44,409 nucleotides of DNA from the NCBI GenBank assembly GCA_030374735.1, contig JASCIV010000116.1:1-44409 (forward strand), read 5' to 3'. Below the pieces are notes generated by a model. It was not told where the DNA came from. It saw only the letters and a list, made by a program, of their open reading frames with translations, and did no database searches. Positions 29,159-38,718 of the stretch are shown here, piece by piece (position 1 is the first letter of the stretch; the number at the start of each line of letters is the position of its first letter). The stretch is from Gracilaria caudata (lineage: Eukaryota > Rhodophyta > Florideophyceae > Gracilariales > Gracilariaceae). A program made the position numbers and the translations under genes.

Positions 29159-30121
29159 ATGACCAAGTCAATTGCTCACCCGAAGACCACCCAACTACAT
29201 GTTAGCACTCCTCTAATCCACTCCACTGTTTTGTCAACGCCAACCAAAAACGTGTTCCTGAAGCTCGAGAACACTCAACCGAGCGGATCCTTCAAGATTC
29301 GCGGCCATGGATATCTTTGTTCAACTGCCGCCCAAGAGGGTGTGAAGCATTTCGTGTCTTCATCCGGCGGAAACGCCGGAGCTGCTGTTGCGTATGCTGG
29401 CAAACAGCTCGGAATCCGCGTCACTATTGTTGTACCAGAAAGCACGCCACAGTTTATGAAACAGCGACTTCGTGAAGAGGGCGCTGAGGTAGTCGTGCAC
29501 GGCAGCGTATGGGATGTCGCAGATCAATACGCTCAGAAGCTGGCTGAACAACAAGACTCTTTGCACATCAGCCCTTTCGATCACCCTAGATTGTGGACCG
29601 GTCATGCCACCTTGGTGGAAGAACTAGCGCATCAGCTCGACGAAAAACCTGCGGCAGTGATTGTAAGCGTAGGAGGCGGCGGTCTGTTTCTAGGTGTTGC
29701 CGAAGGCATGCGCGAACAAGGTTGGCATGATGTGCCCATCGTCACAGCTGAGACAGAGGGGGCTGAAAGTTTTGCCAAAATGGCGCAAGCAGGACGCGTA
29801 GTGAGCTTGACTGAGATCTCGTCCATAGCTAAATCACTAGGAGCACTCGCAGTGAGCGATAAATGTGCTGAATGGGTACGAGGAAGAAGAAATATAATCA
29901 CACGCGTTGTCAGCGACCGACAAGCAGTAGAAGCATGTTCATTGCTTGCTGTCAAGCACCGCATTTTAGTTGAACCGGCATGTGGAGCGGCAGTGGCCGC
30001 CTTACAAGACCTTCCGATAGAGGGCAATATAGTTGTGGTAGTATGCGGGGGAAATATGACAAGCCCATCACTGCTTCAACAATGGATCCAACAAACTGGG
30101 GCATCAGAGGCTCAACTTTAG
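29159..30121 (+). CDS. PLP-dependent L-serine/threonine dehydratase
   Basis: A 320-residue fold-type II PLP enzyme. PSGSFKIRG holds the Schiff-base lysine (K46), SSGGNAGAAVAYAG (~66-80) is the substrate and PLP ring pocket, SVGGGGLFLGV is the phosphate-binding glycine loop, and VVVVCGGNMT near the end is as in serine dehydratases. The expected reaction is L-serine to pyruvate (or L-threonine to 2-oxobutyrate) plus ammonia. There is no regulatory ACT domain, so it is of the catabolic SDS type (~328 residues) and not biosynthetic threonine deaminase. The frame is open upstream to 28787, but those 124 residues lack conservation-like character and include the two ATGCAT palindromes, so I place the start at 29159 (MTKSIAHPK); MECPAFTQL (29060) is an alternative. 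Single exon. Confidence 0.87.
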   Translation: MTKSIAHPKTTQLHVSTPLIHSTVLSTPTKNVFLKLENTQPSGSFKIRGHGYLCSTAAQEGVKHFVSSSGGNAGAAVAYAGKQLGIRVTIVVPESTPQFMKQRLREEGAEVVVHGSVWDVADQYAQKLAEQQDSLHISPFDHPRLWTGHATLVEELAHQLDEKPAAVIVSVGGGGLFLGVAEGMREQGWHDVPIVTAETEGAESFAKMAQAGRVVSLTEISSIAKSLGALAVSDKCAEWVRGRRNIITRVVSDRQAVEACSLLAVKHRILVEPACGAAVAALQDLPIEGNIVVVVCGGNMTSPSLLQQWIQQTGASEAQL

Positions 30122-30756
30122 CATTCGTTCCAAGCAAAAATCAAATCTTAACGCTTATCCTTGTACTGTCTGAAATGGTTCTTCATTCAGAGCTGGTAGT
30201 GTTTCCATCTCTGCTTCTCGTGCCTTGATCTTCGAATAGAGGTAAGCGCAGAGTGGTAGAGGTTTAGATCGCTGCAGTCCTATTAGGTTAAGGTAATCAA
30301 TCTAACCCTTACCACCAGTAGCAGCCGAATATCCCAGATGGATCATGGTTTTCCGTTGCCAAGGAACGCTCAGCAGTCTACCGTTCACAGTCTGCCGTTG
30401 TAGCGTTCCCTTTGTGACTACTGAAAGGTTCCTGTACGTGATGGGGTTCTCTCTATGTATGTACGTTGCGTTGAGCGTTTGAATCTTTTTGAGCTCAATT
30501 GCTATAGGATCAAAGCCTGATCACGCTTCTCGCCGTTTCGGAGTGCATCCCTAGGTCAAGTTGGTGCGAATACCCCTCTTAAATTTTATCCTCCCAAATC
30601 TACATTCTGGTGTCTCGTCGTCGCATCTCGATAGCCGAAAATCTTGTGTTCACCGACAATTTGCTGGTGTCCGTCACCTCGTTCGTCATCATTCAGCTTA
30701 GCTTTCCCTCTGGTATCAGTGCTGACTCGTTCTCAGGTTACCGATCTCTGCAAAGT
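30122..30756. promoter_or_regulatory. Upstream region of the hydroxylase-like gene
   Basis: It holds the dehydratase 3' end and the promoter of the next gene on the same strand. The hydroxylase reading frame is open from 30610, so part of this region may be coding or may include a short intron ending near 30736 (TTCTCAG). No other gene is seen. Confidence 0.4.
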
Positions 30757-31806
30757 ATGACTCTTGTCGAAGGGAAGACAGCCTTCGCGGCCCCTCTATT
30801 CCTTCCATCTTCAACTGGGTGTGTGCAACTTGCCAAGACACGAAGAAACTTACCTGAGCTAATTGCTAGAAAGCCATCACGTCCGAACCCTCAAGTCAGA
30901 AGACACGTCACTCGAGCCGAAGTAACGCTTTCTGATACGATTAAACGAGCCGTGGAAAACGAGTTTCGTGGGGAAGACATATCCCGTGTTTTGAAGTCTT
31001 TCGACGACGTCATAAGCGGTGCGGAATTAGAGGTGGGAAACGGAACACGACGTCATCAGAAGGCTTCCAGTTTCATTGAAGGACTTGATGCAGTACCTTT
31101 CTACGACGATTTCACATCACAGGAGTCCAACCTTAAGTGGGTGGAGCACCTGGAGCAGAACTGGGAGATCATTGCGAATGAGCTAAAGAGGGTTACGTCT
31201 ATGAAAGATATTCAGAGCCGGGGGAACAATATTTGGGTACCTCCCGTCATCGAAGCCGCCACCACATACGGACCAGACTGGCGGACTCTGGTTCTGCAAG
31301 ATAGAGTTTGGGACCCCACCAATTCAAAGCTATTCCCGGAAACAGTGAGAATTTTGCGCGACGAGGAAGCGAACGTACCTTCAGTCGAGGCATTTTTCGC
31401 GAAACAAGCGCCGAAGACTGGTATAAAACTCCATACGGATTTCTGTAACTTCATTCTCACGATGCATCTTGGGCTTAACACGCCAGAAAACAAATCGTGG
31501 ATCGAAGTTGGGGGTGAAAGAAGATACTGGCAAAACGGAAAGGCTCTAGTCTTCAACACTAGTTTCTTTCATCAAACTATGAATGAGTCTGAGGATCAAG
31601 AACGCCATGTTCTCCTCATCAGGTTTTGGCACCCTGAGTTGACGCAAATCGAAAGGCAAGCTTTAAGCCTTCTGTTCGCTCTTATTGATGATCCCGGCTC
31701 TCATCCTTCGACAGTAACGGCTGAAGCCCAACTACGAGAAGAGAGCGAAAAGTCGAAAGCGATGAATAGAAGATCACGATCCGGCGGGCGGGGTTTTGCC
31801 AGATAA
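30757..31806 (+). CDS. Aspartyl/asparaginyl beta-hydroxylase-like dioxygenase
   Basis: The C-terminal half of this 349-residue protein is an Asp/Asn hydroxylase domain (PF05118 type), a 2-oxoglutarate and Fe(II) dioxygenase fold. It aligns from memory with mammalian ASPH: KLHTDFCNFILTMHLGL carries iron ligand His226, FFHQTMN carries His272, and RHVLLIRFWHPELT carries the 2-oxoglutarate arginine R283 before the invariant WHPELT. The first ~50 residues (MTLVEGKTAFAAPLF...) are Ser/Arg-rich with an early Phe and suggest plastid import; the frame also offers an ATG-less-likely start at 30610. There is no membrane segment or EGF-like partner, so the substrate is unlikely to be an EGF domain and is unknown. 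Single exon. Confidence 0.82.
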   Translation: MTLVEGKTAFAAPLFLPSSTGCVQLAKTRRNLPELIARKPSRPNPQVRRHVTRAEVTLSDTIKRAVENEFRGEDISRVLKSFDDVISGAELEVGNGTRRHQKASSFIEGLDAVPFYDDFTSQESNLKWVEHLEQNWEIIANELKRVTSMKDIQSRGNNIWVPPVIEAATTYGPDWRTLVLQDRVWDPTNSKLFPETVRILRDEEANVPSVEAFFAKQAPKTGIKLHTDFCNFILTMHLGLNTPENKSWIEVGGERRYWQNGKALVFNTSFFHQTMNESEDQERHVLLIRFWHPELTQIERQALSLLFALIDDPGSHPSTVTAEAQLREESEKSKAMNRRSRSGGRGFAR

Positions 31807-31825
31807 ACTGCCCTATGTCCACATT

Positions 31826-34579
31826 TTACAAGAAGGTAAACCGGAGAATTCGGCTCTGATCATCCGGAATAACTAATGGTGGCAATGTCTTGTCAATTTT
31901 GCGACGGATAACCGGACGGGAAGTAACATCCACAGACGTTCCAAACTCCTTCTCGAATTCCTTCTTGATACCCTCCACCTGCTCTAGAGTTTCAGCTCTT
32001 TCAAGCTTTTGGAAAAGACGCATGTTCCGTCTTTCCGTATGTTTGGCTTTCTCTTCTGCTCGCTTCAGATTCGTTTCGAACGAATCCAACTCAGCTTGGT
32101 GTGCACTACGTTTGTTCGAGAGCAAACGTTTCGCGATATCAAACATGACGTCTGTCTTCCCCTGCGCTCCAGAAGTTGTTGTAGCATTGCTAACCTTCTC
32201 ATTCTGTCCTTTGGCTCCTTCCAAGTTTCCGTTTGCTCTGGAAGCGCCTACCTTCGGAACCTCTACATCTTCCTGAATGGGACCATCAAAGATTTCAGTG
32301 AGGAGGTCTACGTTAAACTGATACCTCTCAAAAGACTTCGTCTGGTCTGCGATAACTTCAGGTGAATCTTTTCCTTCAAAGTATGCTGCTGCATTCTCCA
32401 CTACATTCACAATAGTATCACCGGCACCGTTGTATGCGGCCTTAAACTTCGCACTTGCCTGTCTTGCGTGAACTCTTTGCTTGAAAGATGTCCCAAATCC
32501 TCTCGGTAGGCTTGTAGGTGTGCCCCCAGCCCTTAAGTTTCGATTCGCGTTCCCCCCTGATGGCGTGGACGGAGATGTTTGGGGGTTTGCCGACCCGCTT
32601 GCGTGAGCCCCAGCGCCACTCCCTTTATCTCCATAAGCGCCAGATGCCGACTGTATCCGCGATCCGTAACGTTTGCTTCCATCGGCGCCACTGAACGAAA
32701 TACCCCCCAAAGAGGCTGCACTCTGATTCGCTTGCGAGCTCCGATTCCCGAAGAATTCGTCCCTGTCAATAATACGACCGCTGGTTGGAATATATTCATG
32801 AAGTGCAAATCCTGGTTTTCCCCTATTCCAATATGAAAGATAGCGGGCCATATCAGCCTCCATCTCCGTTTTCTTTCTCCTCTCCATTCCGTATGCAAAA
32901 CAATAGGCTCGTAGCTGATCTCGATTGTAAGTTCTTAGCTCTTTAAATGTTAGGTGCTCGAACGGTAGTACTTTTTTATCTTTCAGTCGGGCAATCTTCG
33001 GTTCGTCAAGTTGGTCCTCTGTCACAAACACTGCATTTGCAACCCTCATTGCCAAACCTTTCGCTTCCATAACCGGGCGGGGGCCATCATCTTCAGGAAT
33101 CACTTCTTTTCCTTTTGAGGCCTGTGATGCAGTATCAGAGGACTTCTGCTGAGGTGCTCTTCCAGGTTCTGGCGGGGCTGGGTCGTGCTTTCCGCCAGAA
33201 TCAATTGATGAATCAGGCGCACCACCTCGACTAGTACTCCTTGTCCTTAACAGCCGAGATGAGGCCCCTTTACGAACATTCTTCTTTGCCTTTGTGCTTG
33301 ACGCCGCGTTTTCATCCTCCGCTTGAGAGGTTTGGTCGAGCCCCGTATCTGTCTTCGACACGATACTCTCTGTCATAACAACATCTCCAGAAATCTCGTC
33401 ACCCTTCTTTCCTACTGTGGGTAAGCTGACGGGACCCTTTCCCCCCGATTTCTTGATGTGTGCGGAATCTGTTCCCTCCTTCATCTTTCCTTCGTTCGAT
33501 TCAGCTTGCTGGTCACCTGAGTCCACCTCCATCGGAGTTGCCGTTTGCTCTGTAATCGGGTTTTCTTTCGAGGGTTCTGTTTTCTCAACGGTGGGCTTCA
33601 CACTGGGTGATCCATCTCCAACATCTTTCGAGGTGTTTTCACTGCTGCCTTTCGCTTCCGCTGTCGCTGACTCGCCTTTATCCTTCAAAGTGTCTTCCTT
33701 CGCATCTTGTGAAATAGAGGTGGAAACATTAGGTTTCCCCGCAGAAGATTCGGACTTCTGTTTGCCTGAGTTGTCTCGCTTCGCTTCAGTACTGGAGCCT
33801 TCCCCGTTATCAAGTTCATGAACTTTCTCTCCGGGTGCAACATCACTCGCCTCGTTCTGCTTGGGACTTGGCAGCACTGAGTCCTCTGACTTTTCAGCTG
33901 TTTTTGACTTCGACAGATGATCCTTGGTGCTGCTCCTCCCTTCTGCTTCCTTATCCTCCTCATTGACATCGCTCCGATCGTGTTTCGTGCCAGCCTCTTC
34001 GCTCGGTTTCGAATCTGCTATTGTTGTATCTTCATCAGGATCCTGCGATGATTTCGAGTGAGCACCTTTTGTAGCGCTTCGCTTCTCCTCGTTCTTGGCG
34101 TTTTCAGGCTTTGCTGTTTCGGGATTATCGGATATGTTTGGAGCGTTACTATCCTTAGACTCTGGATCAGGAGAAGGTTTATCGTCGTCTGCCTTCTCGT
34201 TCATAGCGCTTTCGGGAAATTTTGTCGAAGGTTTGCTGGTTTCTCCTGCGGCTGGGTCAGTTTTGGTCTTCTCCGCAGAGTCGGGTTCGGTTTCATTGGA
34301 TATTGTGGCTGCTTGTTCAGGATGAACAACCTCTGTGGACGCTGCTTGCACCTGTCCTGGAGGCACGGCATCACTGGCGGTCGATGTAATTTCACGGCGC
34401 TTCAGTGCAATGCTGCCCTTTACCCCCAATCCTTCCGTTTCTTCAGCAGTCGTTTTGCTTGTTGTTGAAGGGTTGGCGTCTGCTGGTGAAGCAGGAGGAG
34501 CGGTAATTCCTTCCATGGGCTCATGAGCGCCATCTTCTTGGTCATTTGATGGTGCAGCTGTTCCTGAATCATTTGCCAT
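31826..34579 (-). CDS. Large disordered protein with a SAP-like segment
   Basis: A 917-residue protein from the methionine at 34579 (MANDSGTAAPSN); an in-frame ATG at 34639 would add 20 residues. Residues 1 to ~500 are a Ser/Lys/Glu/Asp/Thr-rich disordered tract with hardly any hydrophobics. At ~540-575, LTFKELRTYNRDQLRAYCFA followed by a Lys-rich turn and MARYLSYW resembles a SAP helix-loop-helix, which binds AT-rich DNA; the match is tentative. A Gly/Ser-rich stretch follows and a charged coiled coil (~820-885) ends the protein. I do not recognise the family; a nuclear scaffold or chromatin protein is the most reasonable guess. It converges on the hydroxylase gene with 19 bases between stop codons. 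Confidence 0.72.
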   Translation of the reverse strand: MANDSGTAAPSNDQEDGAHEPMEGITAPPASPADANPSTTSKTTAEETEGLGVKGSIALKRREITSTASDAVPPGQVQAASTEVVHPEQAATISNETEPDSAEKTKTDPAAGETSKPSTKFPESAMNEKADDDKPSPDPESKDSNAPNISDNPETAKPENAKNEEKRSATKGAHSKSSQDPDEDTTIADSKPSEEAGTKHDRSDVNEEDKEAEGRSSTKDHLSKSKTAEKSEDSVLPSPKQNEASDVAPGEKVHELDNGEGSSTEAKRDNSGKQKSESSAGKPNVSTSISQDAKEDTLKDKGESATAEAKGSSENTSKDVGDGSPSVKPTVEKTEPSKENPITEQTATPMEVDSGDQQAESNEGKMKEGTDSAHIKKSGGKGPVSLPTVGKKGDEISGDVVMTESIVSKTDTGLDQTSQAEDENAASSTKAKKNVRKGASSRLLRTRSTSRGGAPDSSIDSGGKHDPAPPEPGRAPQQKSSDTASQASKGKEVIPEDDGPRPVMEAKGLAMRVANAVFVTEDQLDEPKIARLKDKKVLPFEHLTFKELRTYNRDQLRAYCFAYGMERRKKTEMEADMARYLSYWNRGKPGFALHEYIPTSGRIIDRDEFFGNRSSQANQSAASLGGISFSGADGSKRYGSRIQSASGAYGDKGSGAGAHASGSANPQTSPSTPSGGNANRNLRAGGTPTSLPRGFGTSFKQRVHARQASAKFKAAYNGAGDTIVNVVENAAAYFEGKDSPEVIADQTKSFERYQFNVDLLTEIFDGPIQEDVEVPKVGASRANGNLEGAKGQNEKVSNATTTSGAQGKTDVMFDIAKRLLSNKRSAHQAELDSFETNLKRAEEKAKHTERRNMRLFQKLERAETLEQVEGIKKEFEKEFGTSVDVTSRPVIRRKIDKTLPPLVIPDDQSRILRFTFL

Positions 34580-35094
34580 TGGAAGTGATGGCACTTGGGG
34601 AGTATTTGTATAGAAGACAAGAAATTGTGGAACTCGCAAAATGCGGTCGCCACAACGCTTGACGGGACTGTCGGGCTCTCCAATGGATCAAAGCAAGGGC
34701 CAAACCAGTGTCTTTTGGCGCGCTCACCGAGCAGTGGGACACAGCAAGGGCAGGAGCCACAGCGCAAGACCGAGACGCCGGTGAGAACGCCCGCCTCGTA
34801 CCTGACCTTGCAAAAGGTATCCCATAAAAATATTTTATTTTAAATATTTATATTCTAAAAGAGAAATCCCCATCTCCAGAAATCCTTGGCTCCGGTGGTG
34901 TAAGCTCAATGCTCGAAACGCAATGTTCTTCAACGCTATCGCCGAGAACGCATTGCTCGTTGGCGATGCTGCCCGCCGCAGCGGCATCATCACATGCGAA
35001 TGCTCTCTGGTTAGGAACTACTTTTCAAGTAGTTTAAGAGCCCAGCGTCGGCAAGATTTGATCGTTACCGTCTTCCACCGTGCCAGCGTAAGCG
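34580..35094. promoter_or_regulatory. Divergent promoter region, SAP-like / Sec23-like genes
   Basis: About 515 bases between divergent genes. An AT-rich core (34820-34865, AAATATTTTATTTTAAATAT) sits in the middle and could be the shared promoter opening region. No coding ORF is recognised. Confidence 0.45.
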
Positions 35095-37843
35095 ATGACT
35101 CAGACACCAAAGCCCCCCGTCGTTTCTCAAGTGTCTGAGACAGTCGTCAGAAATCCAGCCCCGCAGTCGTTTCTGGCCCGTTTTCTTGGTCGAAGCACCT
35201 CTTCTGCTACTTCCCCAAATATATCCGCGACTCCTAACAATCTCGAAGAGCCAGCTACAACAAAGCCAGATCCGGGAGTACGGCTACTACCGGCTGAGAA
35301 CATAACTTCCGCAGTTGCCACTTTGGGGCTGTCAGAAAACTCCAAAACGCAAGATGTCCCGCAAAACAACGCTCCAGAATATCAGCAAGAGAACCAAGCA
35401 GAAAGCCATCGTGCTACTGCACCAACCCATACTGAGCCAGAAGACGACGGGATCACCCCTAACATTCCGCAGAAAGCTGGGCAACAATTGCCGTCTGCGG
35501 GGAAGACACCGGAGCAAGTAGCAGATGAACAAGAAGATACCTTAATAAGGGTCAACGCTGAAGCCGAATCTTTGTTGTTTGAGGGACGTTCTAGCCACCC
35601 TATTCTTCGCTTTTCAGCGGGTAATGCTCTTCTTGCTCATGATGTACTTGAACAATCTGTACGTTATACTCCGTGCCATAAATTCCCCGCTTTACTTCTC
35701 GCTTGTACCTAACTCATATCGCAACCTCTCTAAATGCACATAGGGCTTGCCACTTGGATTTGTCTGGTCTCCTTTTGGCGAACTGCGAGAAACTCAACGT
35801 ATTTCCCGTGCCCCACATAGATGCGGAACTTGCGGATCCTTTGTCGCCAAAGGCAACGGTGCGGAAGGATTATTGAAAGGATCATCCCAATGGACGTGTG
35901 AATTTTGCGGTCGAAATGACAACGAAGCAGGAAGTGCTACTGCTGAGACTCTCAAAGATTCTTCATCATACCCCGAGTTATTTGTTGACACTGTAGAGTA
36001 CGAGCATCCTCAACCCGTGAATCCCGCGCGAAACCGTAGAGGTGCCATTGTCCTTATTGTAGATGAAAACTTGGAGAGCAAAGAAGCAGAGTGGGCACGA
36101 ACTGCAACTGCTGCAGTTCACATTGCTGCTGCGGAGAGCGGGCTTCGGTTTGCTCTTCTTACCACCGGTTCCGGCTGCTCAGCAGCTGTGAGAAATGATG
36201 ATGATAACACAATTCCGTCGTTGGAAATGATGAGCGTAGCGAGAGCCTCACAGCTCACTGCGAAAGAGAAAGAGCGTTTCTTTCTCAATCCTCCTTCATC
36301 TGTTGTGAACGGCGTTTCTCACATGGATGGAACTTACGCAGAGCTTCAGAAAGCTCCGACCGATGTCTTCATCACACCGCGGGCAGCTTCTGCGTTTGAG
36401 GGCGAAGTAGAACTCTCACCGGGTAATGAGCTTAACGACGAGACCCAGAAGCAGGGTTCTGTGAGGCTTCCCTCGGAAGCAGAGTCGAGACGCCTAGATG
36501 TGGCTATCTTTGTCGCATATGAACTCATAAGGGGCATGGCTGATAATGAGAGTTCCCGTATTTTGTCCTTGATCACTGGACCACCAACGCTCGCTGAACA
36601 TGCGTTGCGCCCCAAGTTTTCTTCTGCTACTGGTGAAGCCTCGGAACCACGTTCTTCTGAAGAAACTGATACAAATGTTGGACTTGCGAAGCTTTATGAG
36701 CAAGTTGGGTCTAAGGCTGGAGATATGCGAATTGCTCTCGACTTTCTTTGCTTTGCCGCACATGACGGATTCTCAGGTGACGTTCTTCTTGGGGCTGCGA
36801 AGCGGTCAAGGGGAGGTTTGCTGTACTCTGCTGCGCACAGCTTTTCTGCAGCGTCTGCTCTCGCCGAAGCTGCGGTATTTCTGGTGGAAAGATCCACCAG
36901 TCCAGGGGTGGTGTCCGTTCGTGTTTCTTCACCTCTGAGCGTTGCAAGGGTCATCGGACCAGCATTTCCTACAGCTTCTCCGCAAACTTATGCAGTTCCA
37001 GGTATTGATCCGATAACTGGATTTTGCGTGATGCTGAAGCCACTTGTGAACACCGAGGCTGAAACGGATCCTCCTTCACACTCTGTCTTGCAGTTAGCGG
37101 CAAAATCTTCAAAATGTACAAGGGTGATAACTGTGAGAATACCTCTCACCAGAAACGGATCAGAATACCTAAATGCCTTGGACGCGGAAGTATGTGCTCT
37201 CATACTTGGTAAGGCATGTGTCGTCTCTAATGGTGCCCTCACGAAACCATCCATCGCTTGTCGATCACTTGATGTTACAGTCCAACGATTGCTCTTTGGG
37301 TCGGAGAAGGCTGTTGGAGTTGTCAGATTGTTGTATGAGTTGCGTCGCGGCTTGCTGCTTGGCCAACACGTACACCCGAATGTTTCGCTGATTTTGCGTT
37401 CTTTTTTCCTTCGTTCTGAGTGCTCACTAGCATCGCTTCTAATGTCGCCGCGTTTATTCACAAATGTAATCGCTGATGATACAACAGGCTTGATGGCAGA
37501 AGTCCAGCTTGAAAAAAGGTACTTGAAAGACGATGCCGTGCATGTGCTTGACACTGGATTTAACGTGTTTGTCTATGTTGGCAAGAGCGCTTCGGCGGAG
37601 GCTGAGGAAGCCATCTCTGAATCGGCTCGAGCGGTTGCAGCGAGGAGAGTATCGCCTTGCCAGCTCTGGAAGCTGAAGCCAGGAAAGGACGCAGAGTTTC
37701 TACTGGACATGTATCTGTCACCCGCGAATGCTACGAAAGGAAGGCGGAGATTGGAGCCTTTTGAACAGGGTTTCGTGCCTTACTGTGTCTCGCTGGCCAG
37801 AGGTTCAAAAACTGTGAAAGCGCTGAGACAAACGCAAAGTTGA
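35095..37843 (+). CDS. Divergent Sec23/Sec24-like protein (2 exons)
   Basis: Exon 1 (35095-35658) and exon 2 (35744-37843) are separated by an 85-base GTACGT...CATAG intron and join in phase to 887 residues. Residues 1-~150 are disordered, as in Sec24. A zinc finger follows PLGFVWSPFGEL: C215 and C218 (RCGTCG), C240 and C243 (WTCEFC). Then come a trunk-like alpha/beta domain starting GAIVLIVDENLE (~275), a beta-sandwich and helical region, and a gelsolin-like C-terminus (HVLDTGFNVFVYVGKSASAEAEE). This is the domain order of the COPII coat subunits. The trunk is divergent, so it may be one of the atypical Sec23/24-like proteins and not the essential coat subunit. Cargo selection or cage assembly at ER exit sites is inferred from the family. 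Confidence 0.74.
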
Positions 37844-38058
37844 GGCGTCCAAAGGGTGAACGTCCCCCAAACGGCTCACATATTAGGGAACGATACGCTT
37901 TACTTGCGAGTGCGAAAGACTCGAGTGAATGCGGAAACCAGTTGAATTGATGTAGATCAGAGTTGAAGCGGCAAACCCTGGTTACAAAGTGTAGGGTACG
38001 ATGTACAAATGTAGTAAATGATGAAATTAATATCATACCAAACGGAAAGTACGTGAAG

Positions 38059-38718
38059 TCATGCTTTGCATATGAATACTGTTGTAATGACGTACATGCC
38101 ATTCTTTTCTCGGCTGTTGGTAGCAATTTTGGCGAGCGCATGCAATGGAAATTGTGACGCAAGTTAGGATAGCTGTAGCAAAGTAGTCTGCATAACAAAA
38201 CAAAATAGCAAGGTAAATGACTGGCGTAAACTCACGTCAAGGAATATCCGTTGTCCGTTTGTGCGTTCCAAAAACAAGATGTGGCCGACCGCATGCCTTG
38301 CCTCAAGTTCTGCACAATCATGCTTGTAACTGCAGGTGTCGACGACAGTCACCGCACGTCGTTAGTTATTCATGCAAGCTAGCCGAAACGCGAATTGAGT
38401 CCAAAACGTGCTCGCAGACTTACCGATATACTTGTTTTCACGATCAACGTTAACCAGTGTCCGTACCAAGAGTTCGGCGATCTTGTTAGCCCATACATTA
38501 GTGGCGTCGTGTGAGTATGTAGAGTCCTGGATCACATCATCAACGGCTTTATCGACTATCTCCTTGATGAAGTCCTCGTCCAAACTGTTATGACTCGGGA
38601 TGAGCGCACTGTCAATGGCGGAGTCGTGTGGAATGGCCTTAGCAGATGCGGATGGCGAATCCGGACCATTTGGATCGGTAGTGGCCATGCTAGTGTGTGG
38701 GGAGAGCGTGTTGGCCAT
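38059..38718 (-). CDS. DYNLT: Tctex-type dynein light chain (3 exons)
   Basis: Exons on the minus strand at 38424-38718, 38236-38329 and 38059-38113 join in phase to 147 residues; the introns start GTAAGT and GTGAGT and end CAG. After a ~50-residue Ser/Pro/Asp-rich extension the product follows Tctex1/DYNLT1 closely: FIKEIVDKAVDDVIQD, NVWANKIAELLVRTL, KYIGTSMIVQ-type strand (V at the splice junction), SATSCFWNAQTDNGYSL and NGMYVITTVF. These proteins are homodimeric light chains that bind the dynein intermediate chain and also act outside dynein. Methionine 38688 is an alternative start. No single ORF covers the gene, so annotation without splicing would miss two-fifths of it. The stop lies 216 bases from the end of the Sec23-like gene. 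Confidence 0.88.

Noticed and set aside
37731..38198. 155-codon minus-strand ORF
   Set aside because: It crosses the true final exon of the dynein light chain gene in another frame and reads through the Sec23-like gene's end; the spliced model explains the region.
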